From Nocardia inohanensis NBRC 100128 (GTDB lineage: Bacteria > Actinomycetota > Actinomycetes > Mycobacteriales > Mycobacteriaceae): a stretch of DNA of 64,000 nucleotides. Under the pieces are notes generated by a model that had not been told where the DNA came from, made no database searches, and worked only from the letters and a program-made list of their open reading frames with translations. The position numbers and the translations under genes were made by a program. This document shows positions 21,519 through 31,907 of this stretch, in pieces. The stretch is taken from contig NZ_BDBK01000001.1 in assembly GCF_001612945.1 (NCBI RefSeq), positions 992,001 to 1,056,000 on the forward strand, read 5' to 3'. Every line of letters starts with the position of its first letter. The first letter of the stretch is position 1.

Positions 21519-22424
21519 TCAGGCGCCCTTGCGCGTTGCCGATTTGGCCGCGGCCTTCTTGGCGGTCTTCTTCGCCGGGGTCTTGGCGGCGGCCTTGGTC
21601 GCCTTGGCCGTCTTCTTCGCCGGCTCCGCGCTCTTGCCCTTGCGCCCGGAGGCTTCGAGGCTGCGCTGCAACGCGGCCACCAGGTCCACCACCTCGGCAT
21701 CCATCTCGGGTGCGGCGGCCTCCGGGGCCCGGGTGACCTTGCTGCTCCCGCTCGCGATGGCCTCGTCGAGCATCTTCTTCAATTCGATCTGATACTCGTC
21801 CACGTACAGGCTCGGATCGAAATCGTCGGAGAGCGTATCCACCAGCGTCTCGGCCATCTTCAATTCCTGCGCCTTGGGCGCTCCCACCCCGTCGAGCTTG
21901 TCGAAGGCCACCGCCCGCACCTCGTCCGGCCACAGCAGCGTCTGCAACACCAGCACCCCGTCCCGCACCCGCAGCGCCCCCAGCCGCGTCTTCTGCCGCA
22001 GCGTGAAGTGCACCAGCGCCACCCGATCCACCTCTTCGAGCGTTTTGGCCAGCAGCACATAGGCTTTCGGCGTATTCGAATCCGGTTCCAGGTAATAGCT
22101 CTTGTCGTAAAGAATCGGATCGATCTGTTCCGACGGCACGAATTGCAGCACCGGAATCTCGTGTTTCTCGGCGGCGGGAAGTTTGGCGAAATCCTCGTCG
22201 GTGAGAATCACCCGATCGCCCTCCGGGGATTCGTACGCCTTGTCGATATCGGCGTACTGCACCGGCTGTCCATCGATGGTGCACAACCGCTCGTACCTGA
22301 TCCGTCCACCGTCGGCGGCATGCACCTGGTGGAACTTGATGTCATGGTCCTCCGTGGCGGTGTACACCTTCACGGGGACGTTGACCAGCCCGAATGCGAT
22401 GGAGCCCTTCCAGATGGACCTCAT
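21519..22424 (-). CDS. ku: non-homologous end joining protein Ku
   Basis: A 301-residue homodimeric DNA-end-binding protein. The Ku core starts MRSIWKGSIAFGLVNVPVKVYTAT and contains RIRYERLCTIDG, KSYYLEPD and the DEYQIELKKML block. The C-terminal 45 residues are a lysine/alanine-rich tail (KKTAKATKAAAK repeats), as in mycobacterial Ku, which binds DNA and helps threading. The ATG at 22424 matches the family start exactly. The partner ligase LigD is not in this window. It is divergent from an ABC importer operon. Confidence 0.95.
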   Translation of the reverse strand: MRSIWKGSIAFGLVNVPVKVYTATEDHDIKFHQVHAADGGRIRYERLCTIDGQPVQYADIDKAYESPEGDRVILTDEDFAKLPAAEKHEIPVLQFVPSEQIDPILYDKSYYLEPDSNTPKAYVLLAKTLEEVDRVALVHFTLRQKTRLGALRVRDGVLVLQTLLWPDEVRAVAFDKLDGVGAPKAQELKMAETLVDTLSDDFDPSLYVDEYQIELKKMLDEAIASGSSKVTRAPEAAAPEMDAEVVDLVAALQRSLEASGRKGKSAEPAKKTAKATKAAAKTPAKKTAKKAAAKSATRKGA

Positions 22425-22496
22425 ACCGTCCCACTCTACGGACGACCATACGGGTCGGTCGACCGAATCGCCGTTCGAAAAGGAATTGCAAGCGCC

Positions 22497-22513
22497 TTTC
22501 CACACTGTGGAAA
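22497..22513. promoter_or_regulatory. perfect palindrome, candidate operator
   Basis: TTTCCACACTGTGGAAA has 8-base perfect arms around one central C. It lies in the 187-base gap between the divergent ku and ABC importer genes, 99 bases before the importer start. The shape suits a dimeric repressor. A second perfect palindrome, TCGGTCGACCGA, lies at 22455-22466 closer to ku. No regulator gene is adjacent, so the binding protein is unknown. Confidence 0.45.
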
Positions 22514-22611
22514 ATCCGGCCGGTTCAGGATCGGGCTGAGCTGAATCGTTCTGTCGAAGAGGTTGCGCGCCTTACCGTTCCGGGCACCGATCTCCCGGAA
22601 GGACCCCTGCG

Positions 22612-23460
22612 ATGACGCTGCAATTGGACCCGCCGGTGTCCGTGCTTCCGGTCGTGCCGGAAGCAACCGCGACACGCGGCGTGTCGCTGAAACCGGCCGT
22701 GCGCCGGCTGGCCGGGGTGGCCCGTAAATCGTCCGGATTGGTGCTGGTCCTGGTGTTGTGGCAGCTGGGCGCGCGGTCCTGGCTGGGACCGACCACGCCC
22801 GCGCCGACCGAGGTGCTCGAGGCCGGGCGGGAACTGCTGGCCTCCGGCGAGCTGTGGCGGCATCTGGCGGCCTCGTCGCGACGGGTCGGCATCGGGCTGG
22901 CCATCGGCATCGCGATCGGGTTGCTGCTGGGCGCGGCCGCGGGACTGTTCCGTCTGGCGGAAGACCTGGTGAACGGGCCGTTGCAGGCGCTGCGCATGCT
23001 GCCGACGCTCGCGCTGGTGCCGGTGTTCATCATCTGGTTCGGGATCGGGGATCCGTTCAAGATCGCGTTGATCATCGTCGCGCCGATCTTCCCGATCTAT
23101 CTGAACGTCCTGGCCGGTATTCGCGGGGTGGACCGCCGCCTGGTCGAGGCCGCCGAATCGCTGGGCCTGGATCGATGGCAGCTGACGGCGCGGATCATCC
23201 TGCCGGGCGCGCTGCCGCAGATTTTGGTCGGCCTGCGCCAGGCGCTCGGGCTGGGCTGGCTGACGCTGGTGGTCGCCGAGATGCAGACCACGCCGGTCGG
23301 GCTCGGCTTCCTGATGAACGACGCCAAGGAATTCCTGCGCACCGACCAGATCTTCCTGGTGCTGGTGATCTACGCCGTGCTGGGCCTGCTGACCGATCTG
23401 TTCGTGCGGGCGCTGGAACGCCGATTCCTGGCCTGGCGCACCGGATTCGAAGGAGAGTAG
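22612..23460 (+). CDS. ABC transporter permease (SsuC/TauC/NrtB type)
   Basis: A 282-residue inner-membrane permease of the nitrate/sulfonate/taurine uptake family with about six spans. The cytoplasmic EAA-type loop is visible as DRRLVEAAESLGLDRWQLTARIILPGALPQ, which docks onto the ATPase. The ATG at 22612 has GGAAGGA ahead of it. The next gene starts directly after its stop, making a tight operon permease-ATPase-flavoprotein-ferredoxin-binding protein. The substrate is inferred to be a small organosulfur or related anion from the family only. Confidence 0.9.
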   Translation: MTLQLDPPVSVLPVVPEATATRGVSLKPAVRRLAGVARKSSGLVLVLVLWQLGARSWLGPTTPAPTEVLEAGRELLASGELWRHLAASSRRVGIGLAIGIAIGLLLGAAAGLFRLAEDLVNGPLQALRMLPTLALVPVFIIWFGIGDPFKIALIIVAPIFPIYLNVLAGIRGVDRRLVEAAESLGLDRWQLTARIILPGALPQILVGLRQALGLGWLTLVVAEMQTTPVGLGFLMNDAKEFLRTDQIFLVLVIYAVLGLLTDLFVRALERRFLAWRTGFEGE

Positions 23461-24189
23461 ATGACCACCGCTGTCAGTGCCGCCGTCCGCATTCGGAACG
23501 CGACCCGGGTCTTCGCCGGCCGCACCGTCCTGAACGGCGTCGATCTCGATATCGCGCCGGGTGAGTTCGTCGCCCTGCTGGGTGCCAGCGGATCGGGCAA
23601 GAGCACCCTGCTACGCGGGCTCGGCGGCCTGGACCGGGGCTTCACCGGCGTGTTCGATGCCCCGCAATCCAAGGCGATCGTCTTCCAGGAGCATCGGCTG
23701 ATCCCGTGGATGACGGTGTGGCGCAATGTGATTCTGGGCGTGGACGGCGCCCGCAAACCCCGCGCCCTCGAGGCCCTGGCCGAGGTCGGGCTCGCCGCCA
23801 AGGCCGACGTCTGGCCCGCCACCCTCTCCGGCGGCGAGGCGCAACGCGTGGCGCTGGCGCGCGCTCTGGTCCGCAATCCCGAACTGCTGCTGCTCGACGA
23901 GCCGTTCGGGGCCCTGGATGCCCTGACCCGGCTCAAGGCCCAAGCCCTGGTGGCCCGGTTGTGGTCGCAGCACCGGCAGGCGGTCCTGCTGGTCACCCAC
24001 GATGTGGAGGAGGCGCTGTTGCTGGCCGATCGCGCCCTCGTCCTGCGCGACGGCCGCATCGCCGAATCCTTCGACGTCACCGTGGCGCGCCCGCGCTCGG
24101 TCGTCGACCCCGCCTTCTCCGAACTGCGTCGCCGGCTGCTGCTCGCGCTCGGCGTCGATCCCGAAGCACCGACAGGAGCCGAGCAATGA
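23461..24189 (+). CDS. ABC transporter ATP-binding protein (SsuB/TauB type)
   Basis: A 242-residue ATPase for the adjacent importer. Walker A is GASGSGKSTLL, the Q-loop VFQEHRLIPWMTVWRNV is the form typical of SsuB/NrtC proteins, the signature is LSGGEAQRVALARAL, Walker B LLLLDEPFGALDALTR and the H-loop VTHDVEEALLLAD. It follows the permease without a gap, and its stop overlaps the flavoprotein start (ATGA), so the flavoprotein is translationally coupled to the transporter. Confidence 0.92.
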   Translation: MTTAVSAAVRIRNATRVFAGRTVLNGVDLDIAPGEFVALLGASGSGKSTLLRGLGGLDRGFTGVFDAPQSKAIVFQEHRLIPWMTVWRNVILGVDGARKPRALEALAEVGLAAKADVWPATLSGGEAQRVALARALVRNPELLLLDEPFGALDALTRLKAQALVARLWSQHRQAVLLVTHDVEEALLLADRALVLRDGRIAESFDVTVARPRSVVDPAFSELRRRLLLALGVDPEAPTGAEQ

Positions 24190-25781
24190 GTGAACCGTGG
24201 CAGATCAGCACCGACGTCCTGGTGATCGGCGGCGGACCCGCCGCCTGCTGGGCCGCCGTGCACGCCCGCGAAACCGGCGCGGACGTGGTGCTGGTGGACA
24301 AGGGCTACTGCGGAACCAGCGGCGCGACAGCGCCTTCCGGCACCGGCGTCTGGTACGTCGCGCCCGAAGCGACGGCCCGCGCCAATGCCAAGGCCAGCCG
24401 GGAGGCGCTCGGCGGGCACCTGGCCGACCACTATTGGATGGATCGGGTACTGGATCAGACGTACTCGAACATGAACCGGCTCGCCGTCGAAGGCCGCTAC
24501 CCGTTCCCGGTCGATCCGGTGACCGGCGAGCAGTTGCGGACCGGCGTGCAGGGGCCGGAGTACATGCGGCGCATGCGGGCTTGGGTGAAGCGCCTCGGCG
24601 TGCAGATCCTGGATCACTCCCCGGCACTGGAACTGCTCGTCGATGCCGACGGCGTGGTGCGCGGCGCGGCCGGATATCAGCGCCAGGCCGATCGCGACTA
24701 CCGGGTCGCGGCGGGCGCGGTGGTACTGGCCTCCGGCGGCTGCGCCTTCCTGTCGCGGGCGCTCGGCACCAATGTCGACACCGGTGACGGTGCGCTCATG
24801 GCCGCAGAGGTGGGTGCGCGGTTCTCGGGCATGGAGTTCTCCAATGCCTATGCCATCGTGCCCAAGGGCTCGACCATCACCAAGACCGCCTACTACGGTT
24901 ACGCCACCTTCTTCCACGAGGACGGCCGGGTGCTCGAAGGCGCGGGTTCGACCAAGGGCCGTTCGGTGATCGCGCGAACCCTGTTGTCGGAGAAGGTGTT
25001 CGCGCAGCTGGATCGGGCGGACGCGACCGTGCAGGAGCAGATGCGGCTGGGGCAGCCGAACTTCTTCCTCCAGTTCGACCGGCGCGGCATCGACCCGTTC
25101 ACCGATCGGTTCGAGGTGGATCTGCTCGCCGAGGGCACGGTGCGCGGGACCGGCGGCATCGATATCGTCGACGACGATTGCGCTACCACGGTTCCCGGCC
25201 TGTACGCGGCCGGTGACGCCGCCACCCGGGAACGCATCTGCGGCGGCTTCACCGGCGGCGGCAGCCACAATTCGGCGTGGGCCATGTCCTCGGGCAGTTG
25301 GGCCGGGCGCGGTGCGGCCGAGTTCGCGCTGCGCGAGCGGCCCGCCGACCATGCCGCGCTGCGCGGGACCGGTCAGGCCGGATTGCGGCCGGAGGCAACG
25401 GAATCCGTCACCGCCGAGGAAGCGGTGGCGGCCGCGCAGGCCGAACTGATCCCGTTCGAGAAGAACTACCTGCGCCACGGCGAGCGCATCGAACCCGCCC
25501 TGGCCGCGCTCGACGAACTCTGGGACCGCACCGTGCAGGGCCTGGACGGCGGGACGGGGGAGGGGCGGGTGCGTGCCCGCCAGGCCGCCGCCATCACCGC
25601 GGTCGGCCGGCTCATGTACCGATCCACCTTGGCCCGCACCGAAACTCGTGGCATGAGCAAGCGCGCCGACCATCCCGGTCTGGATCCCGCCCAGCACCAC
25701 CACATCCTGTCCGGCGGACTCGGCACGGTGTGGACCGGGACTTCCGAAGCCGCCAACACCACCGTGGCGGTGGCCCGATGA
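24186..25781 (+). CDS. FAD-dependent oxidoreductase, AprA/fumarate reductase flavoprotein-like
   Basis: A 531-residue flavoprotein of the succinate dehydrogenase/fumarate reductase/APS reductase alpha superfamily. The FAD-binding motif VLVIGGGPAACWAA starts near residue 11, the second FAD contact is GLYAAGDAATRERICGG, and the capping region has the GMEFSNAYAIVPKG stretch. It is shorter than true AprA (about 650). The stop overlaps the ferredoxin start, so the pair should form a complex, with electrons passing through the ferredoxin. It sits inside an SsuABC-like importer operon, so it probably acts on the imported compound or its product. The substrate is not evident. Confidence 0.82.
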   Translation: MSEPWQISTDVLVIGGGPAACWAAVHARETGADVVLVDKGYCGTSGATAPSGTGVWYVAPEATARANAKASREALGGHLADHYWMDRVLDQTYSNMNRLAVEGRYPFPVDPVTGEQLRTGVQGPEYMRRMRAWVKRLGVQILDHSPALELLVDADGVVRGAAGYQRQADRDYRVAAGAVVLASGGCAFLSRALGTNVDTGDGALMAAEVGARFSGMEFSNAYAIVPKGSTITKTAYYGYATFFHEDGRVLEGAGSTKGRSVIARTLLSEKVFAQLDRADATVQEQMRLGQPNFFLQFDRRGIDPFTDRFEVDLLAEGTVRGTGGIDIVDDDCATTVPGLYAAGDAATRERICGGFTGGGSHNSAWAMSSGSWAGRGAAEFALRERPADHAALRGTGQAGLRPEATESVTAEEAVAAAQAELIPFEKNYLRHGERIEPALAALDELWDRTVQGLDGGTGEGRVRARQAAAITAVGRLMYRSTLARTETRGMSKRADHPGLDPAQHHHILSGGLGTVWTGTSEAANTTVAVAR

Positions 25782-26119
25782 TCGAACTCGTCCTGGCGGC
25801 CGATTGCATCGGCTGCGACAAATGCGTCGATGTCTGCCCCACCAACGTCTTCGACCGCACCGACTCCGGAATCCCGCTCATCGCCCGCCAATCCGATTGC
25901 CAGACCTGCTTCATGTGCGAGGCGTACTGCCCCACCGACGCCCTCTACGTGGCCCCCGACGCGACCCCGCTGCCGGATCCCGGGCTTATCCCCGAGGACC
26001 ATATCGGCCGCTACCGCAAGGAGATCGGCTGGGGCAAGGGCCGCAGCCCGGGCAGCCTGGTCGCCGTCGGCCCGCGACTCCCGCACGGCGCGCCGCCACC
26101 GCGCCTGTCCGAACTCTGA
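25778..26119 (+). CDS. ferredoxin-type protein with two [4Fe-4S] clusters (AprB-like)
   Basis: A 113-residue electron carrier. Two complete cluster motifs are seen: Cys10-13-16-20 (CIGCDKCVDVCP) and Cys41-44-47-51 (CQTCFMCEAYCP). The tail after residue 60 is basic and proline-rich, similar in placing to the AprB tail that wraps around AprA. The ATG at 25778 overlaps the flavoprotein stop (ATGA). This pairing resembles AprAB, the APS reductase of sulfur metabolism, but without the other genes of dissimilatory sulfur oxidation or sulfate reduction. Confidence 0.88.
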   Translation: MIELVLAADCIGCDKCVDVCPTNVFDRTDSGIPLIARQSDCQTCFMCEAYCPTDALYVAPDATPLPDPGLIPEDHIGRYRKEIGWGKGRSPGSLVAVGPRLPHGAPPPRLSEL

Positions 26120-26137
26120 ACTCCCCGAAAGCTTTCC

Positions 26138-27139
26138 ATGCGCTCTGTGAAACTGCTCGTCCCCGCCGCCCTGGCCGCACTGCTGGTGTTGCTCACCGGC
26201 TGCGGCTCCGGCGGTGACGATTCGGCCACCCGCACCGAGATCAAAACCCTCCGCATCGGTGTCATCGGCACCGGCAATGTCCTGACCGGCCCACTGGGTT
26301 TCGCGCATCAGCGCGGCGTGCTGCTGCCGGCGTTGAAACCGCTCGGCGTCGACACCATCGAGGTGTACAGCTTCCCGAACGGACCGGACCTCAATCAGGC
26401 GCTGGTCGGCGGTCGCCTGGACGTGGCCACCTATGGCGACACCCCCGCCCTGGTGGCGCGCGGCAGCGGCTTGCAGACCCGGCTGCTGGGGATCGCCTCG
26501 GTCGGTTACAACGCCGGGGTGGTCGTCAAGAACTCTGACATTCGTGCCCTGAAAGACCTGTCCGGCAAGAAGATCGGGGTGCAGTCCGGGTCCTATATCG
26601 ACCGCTACCTGCAAGGCGCGCTGAAGGCGGAGGGCATCCAGGCCCAGCTGATCCACCTGCTGGCCACCGACGCCGAAGCCCCGCTCGCCAATGGCGACGT
26701 GGACGCGGTCGCACTGCCCGATGTCAACCCGTCCGCCTCCTTCCGCTCCTTCCTCGCCAAGGGCTTCCGCCAGATCGATTCGATCAAGGACAATCACCCG
26801 GAGCTGGCGGGCACCAGCTCCTCGGTGAGCAGCCAGGCGTTCCTGGCCAGCCACGCCGACTTCGGCAAGACCTGGCAGTCGGCGCTCACCGAAGCCAACA
26901 AATACGCCAAGGACCATTGGGACGACTACGTGAATTACGAAGTCGGGCAGTCGAAAGCGCCGGAATCGGCGGTCCGCGCGACCGCCCAGCGCGATTACCT
27001 GCCCGAGGAGTTGTTCTCCGCCCAGGGCGTCACCCTGCTGACCGGTACCAAGCAATTCCTGGTGGAGCAGAAGAAGATTCGCGAGGACTTCTCTCTCGAG
27101 GACTGGTTCTACCGCCCCGACCGCCCCGAACACGGCTGA
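26138..27139 (+). CDS. ABC transporter substrate-binding lipoprotein (SsuA/NrtA/TauA-like)
   Basis: A 333-residue periplasmic-type binding protein anchored as a lipoprotein. The signal peptide ends in the lipobox LLTGC (Cys about residue 24). The body matches the NMT1/SsuA fold, with LRIGVIGTGNVLTGPLGFAHQRG, the VYSFPNGPDLNQALVGGRLDVATYGDTP stretch and GKKIGVQSGSYIDRYL. It is the last gene of the importer operon, 18 bases after the ferredoxin gene, an unusual order, as binding proteins often come first. Confidence 0.9.
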   Translation: MRSVKLLVPAALAALLVLLTGCGSGGDDSATRTEIKTLRIGVIGTGNVLTGPLGFAHQRGVLLPALKPLGVDTIEVYSFPNGPDLNQALVGGRLDVATYGDTPALVARGSGLQTRLLGIASVGYNAGVVVKNSDIRALKDLSGKKIGVQSGSYIDRYLQGALKAEGIQAQLIHLLATDAEAPLANGDVDAVALPDVNPSASFRSFLAKGFRQIDSIKDNHPELAGTSSSVSSQAFLASHADFGKTWQSALTEANKYAKDHWDDYVNYEVGQSKAPESAVRATAQRDYLPEELFSAQGVTLLTGTKQFLVEQKKIREDFSLEDWFYRPDRPEHG

Positions 27140-27155
27140 CCGCTACGGACACCGC

Positions 27156-28055
27156 TCAGCGCACCGCCGGGGCGACACCGCCCGGGAAGGCCGCCCGGGC
27201 GGTGTTCGAGTATTCGGCCTGGATCTTGAAGTAGTGGCTGTCCGGTCCGTAGGTCGAATAGAACGTGAACCGCCGGGGCGCGTCCGGATCGGCGAAGGGT
27301 GCGGAACTGACGAAGCGGGCCAGCACCGGATCGAGCTCGGCGGGGAAGGTCTCGGCTTCGTGCCGCATCGGGAAACAGATGCGGCGCATGCCGGGGGAGT
27401 CCCAGGGGAAGGTGCGGTAGAGGTTGAATGGGCTCGGGAGCGCCGCGAGTTCGGCCGGGGTGGCCGGGTGGAAGTCCAGGTCGGTGAGTATCTCGGTGAT
27501 GTCGGCGGGCGTGAGGTGGCCCGGCGGCAGCACCTGGGAGTAGAGGTTCATGGTGCGATTGGTGAAATCGACTGCCATGATGCCGATTTCGCCGCCGTAC
27601 CGTTTCAGGTGTGCCGCGTGGGCGTGCACCGCATCCGGTAGTCCGGGCAGAGAGAGCACCTGGTCCACGCCGAGTACCTGCGGGAAGATGAGCCAGATCT
27701 TCTGCAATCCCTTGCTCACCGACAGATCCACCCCGGCTCCGCAGGGAATGGTGGCGACGGCCTCGGTGAGCAGTGTTTCCATGGGATGGCCGCTGAAGCG
27801 CAGCAGTCCGGCGGTTCGCAACCGGTCGACGAGTTCGCCCGGTGCGCCCGCGTATTGCACGCGCGCGTTGACTTCCCGCTCCGCGACCGGATGCGTAGTG
27901 GTGCGGATACCGACCATCGATGTCGTCCAAGCATCGGCCAGCGCTTCGAGCACCGGATCGACGACCTCGGGCCGATACTGCGCCTCCGCGATTTCCGCGT
28001 AGACACGGAAGTCCCGTCGCAGCTGATCGAGCGTGGTGGTGACCGCACTGCACAT
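27156..28055 (-). CDS. ABBA-type aromatic prenyltransferase (NphB/CloQ family)
   Basis: A 299-residue soluble prenyltransferase that attaches an isoprenoid to an aromatic substrate. Alignment from memory to NphB shows matching blocks: GHPMETLLTEA (NphB GHPVDDLLADT), QKIWLIFPQ around Lys119, VDFTNRTMNLYSQ with Asn170 and Tyr172, TFPWDSPGMRRICFPM and YFKIQAEYSNT with Lys278. These include most diphosphate-binding positions. The NphB Mg-binding Asp62 position appears to be Asn or Glu here (EVNARV), suggesting metal independence as in CloQ-type members. No polyketide synthase or phenazine gene is nearby, so the acceptor is unknown. It is transcribed divergently from an AraC regulator. Confidence 0.82.
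   Translation of the reverse strand: MCSAVTTTLDQLRRDFRVYAEIAEAQYRPEVVDPVLEALADAWTTSMVGIRTTTHPVAEREVNARVQYAGAPGELVDRLRTAGLLRFSGHPMETLLTEAVATIPCGAGVDLSVSKGLQKIWLIFPQVLGVDQVLSLPGLPDAVHAHAAHLKRYGGEIGIMAVDFTNRTMNLYSQVLPPGHLTPADITEILTDLDFHPATPAELAALPSPFNLYRTFPWDSPGMRRICFPMRHEAETFPAELDPVLARFVSSAPFADPDAPRRFTFYSTYGPDSHYFKIQAEYSNTARAAFPGGVAPAVR
27175..27205. terminator. hairpin at the convergent importer/prenyltransferase boundary
   Basis: Perfect 12-base arms ACACCGCCCGGG and CCCGGGCGGTGT flank a 7-base loop. It stands 35 bases after the importer operon stop and inside the last codons of the convergent prenyltransferase gene. No T tract follows. It would serve best as a terminator for the rightward importer operon; for the leftward gene it lies inside the coding region. 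Confidence 0.5.
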
Positions 28056-28202
28056 GGTTACCCCTACCTGGACACGGTGTCCCGATCAGAATAGTCGGCG
28101 GTGCGGGCCGCTGCCGGGCGATAACGGAATCCCTCGCCCGACCCACGACCCGCGCACCCCGGTGTGGACGCGATGTCGGTACGGCATGGCACGATTTCAC
28201 TC

Positions 28203-28652
28203 GTGACCAGCAGACCCTCTCCGGAGCAGCATCTGCGTGATCTCGCCCGATTGCGCCGGGTGCGCGATCGGATGGACCGTGAATACGCGCAACCCCTGGA
28301 CGTGGAGGCCCTCGCCCGCGACGCGCACATGTCGGCGGGGCATCTGAGCCGGCAGTTCAAGGCCGCCTACGGCGAATCCCCGTACTCGTATCTCATGACC
28401 CGCCGTATCGAACGCGCGATGGCCCTGCTGCGCCGCGGCGATGTGAGCGTCACCGAAGCCTGTTTCGAGGTCGGCTGCTCCTCGCTGGGCACCTTCAGCA
28501 CCCGATTCACCGAGCTCGTCGGCATGTCGCCCAGCGCCTACAAGAAGGAGATGGAGAACGCCCCCGAGGGCATGCCGTCGCTGGTGGAGAAGCTGGTGAC
28601 CAGACCGATCAGGAATCGAGAAGCACAGTCCCCGAGCGGACCAATAGCGTGA
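28203..28652 (+). CDS. AraC family transcriptional regulator (short, HTH only)
   Basis: A regulator of about 149 residues, essentially only the double helix-turn-helix of AraC proteins: PLDVEALARDAHMSAGHLSRQFKAAYG, then SVTEACFEVGCSSLGTFSTRFTELVGMSPSAYKKE. There is no effector domain, though about 30 residues follow the HTH. GTG 28203 is chosen as start; an in-frame upstream start at 28164 is weaker. Its stop region overlaps a possible start of the VOC gene, and the same AraC-VOC-UvrA-like order is frequent in actinobacteria, which points to one functional unit. Confidence 0.85.
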   Translation: MTSRPSPEQHLRDLARLRRVRDRMDREYAQPLDVEALARDAHMSAGHLSRQFKAAYGESPYSYLMTRRIERAMALLRRGDVSVTEACFEVGCSSLGTFSTRFTELVGMSPSAYKKEMENAPEGMPSLVEKLVTRPIRNREAQSPSGPIA

Positions 28653-28657
28653 ATGCC

Positions 28658-29068
28658 ATGGACATCAACATTCAATCGAGTTTCCTTCCGCAGGACGACC
28701 CGGAAGCCGCCCTGGCCTTCTATCGCGATGCCCTGGGCTTCGAGCTCCGCAAGGATGTCGGCTACAACGGCATGCGCTGGTTGACCGTCGGCCCGGCCGG
28801 GCAGCCCGATACCGCCATCGTGCTGCATCCGCCGGCCGTCGACCCGGGCATCACCGACGACGAGCGCCGCATCATCACCGAGATGATGGCCAAGGGCACC
28901 TTCGCGAGCATCTTGCTGGGCACCCCGGATGTGGACGCCACCTTCGAGAAGGTGCAGGCCAGCGGGGCCGAGGTGGTGCAGGAGCCGATCGATCAGCCCT
29001 ACGGTGTGCGTGACTGCGCCTTCCGTGACCCCGCGGGCAATATGGTCCGTATTCAGCAAGTCAACTGA
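28658..29068 (+). CDS. VOC family (glyoxalase/bleomycin resistance-like) protein
   Basis: A 136-residue vicinal-oxygen-chelate protein made of two beta-alpha-beta-beta-beta repeats: DPEAALAFYRDALGFEL starts the first and TPDVDATFEKVQASGAEVV the second, ending in YGVRDCAFRDPAGNMVRIQQ with the terminal Glu ligand position replaced by Gln. It may bind or modify a drug or reactive metabolite. ATG 28658 is preferred over the GTG at 28649. It lies between an AraC regulator and a UvrA-like ATPase. Confidence 0.85.
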   Translation: MDINIQSSFLPQDDPEAALAFYRDALGFELRKDVGYNGMRWLTVGPAGQPDTAIVLHPPAVDPGITDDERRIITEMMAKGTFASILLGTPDVDATFEKVQASGAEVVQEPIDQPYGVRDCAFRDPAGNMVRIQQVN

Positions 29069-29085
29069 TCCAGGAGACAACCAGC

Positions 29086-31443
<2,358 letters not shown>

Positions 31444-31467
<24 letters not shown>

Positions 31468-31896
31468 GCCCGGCGGATCGGCCCGCGTGGCCGATCCGCC
31501 GTCCGGGTCCTCCACCAGTCGGCGGTGGAGCTCGGTGGTCATCGCATGGATGGCACGAGTGAGTTCGGTATTGGTCTTGAGCTCCAATTCCTGCTCGAGA
31601 AAGTCATGATCCGCCTTGGCGTGCTGAAATTCCGCCTGCCGGTTCTGCCCGATCATGACGAAGGTCGACAGGAAGATCGCTTCGAGCGACACGACCAACG
31701 TCAGCGTCGGCCACGGACTGCCCTCGAGCAACAGCATCCAAACCAGAAACGCACCCGCGTGCAGATAAACGAACACCATCGAGCCGGCGAACCTGGTGAT
31801 CGTGTCCGCAATGCGCAACTGGAGGTTGTTCGCGCGCCTGGCCTGGTGGGAGACGACAACGGGATGATGCAGTTGCGGAACTCCTCGCTCGCTCAT
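31444..31896 (-). CDS. DUF1003 membrane protein
   Basis: A 150-residue membrane protein of the DUF1003 family. It has two adjacent membrane spans (FAGSMVFVYLHAGAFLVWMLL and LTLVVSLEAIFLSTFVMIGQNRQ), then a charged helical region (ADHDFLEQELELKTNTELTRAIHAMTTELHRR), which is the family's pattern. The function is unknown. The ATG at 31896 is used. The end of the gene runs 24 bases into the convergent UvrA-like gene. It may form a unit with the F420-type gene just upstream, 11 bases away. Confidence 0.86.
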
Positions 31897-31907
31897 CGAA
31901 AACACAC

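Noticed and set aside
24186..26119. Genuine dissimilatory APS reductase (AprAB)
   Set aside because: The flavoprotein is more than 100 residues too short for AprA, no sat, dsr or qmo genes are near, and the genes are embedded in an uptake operon.
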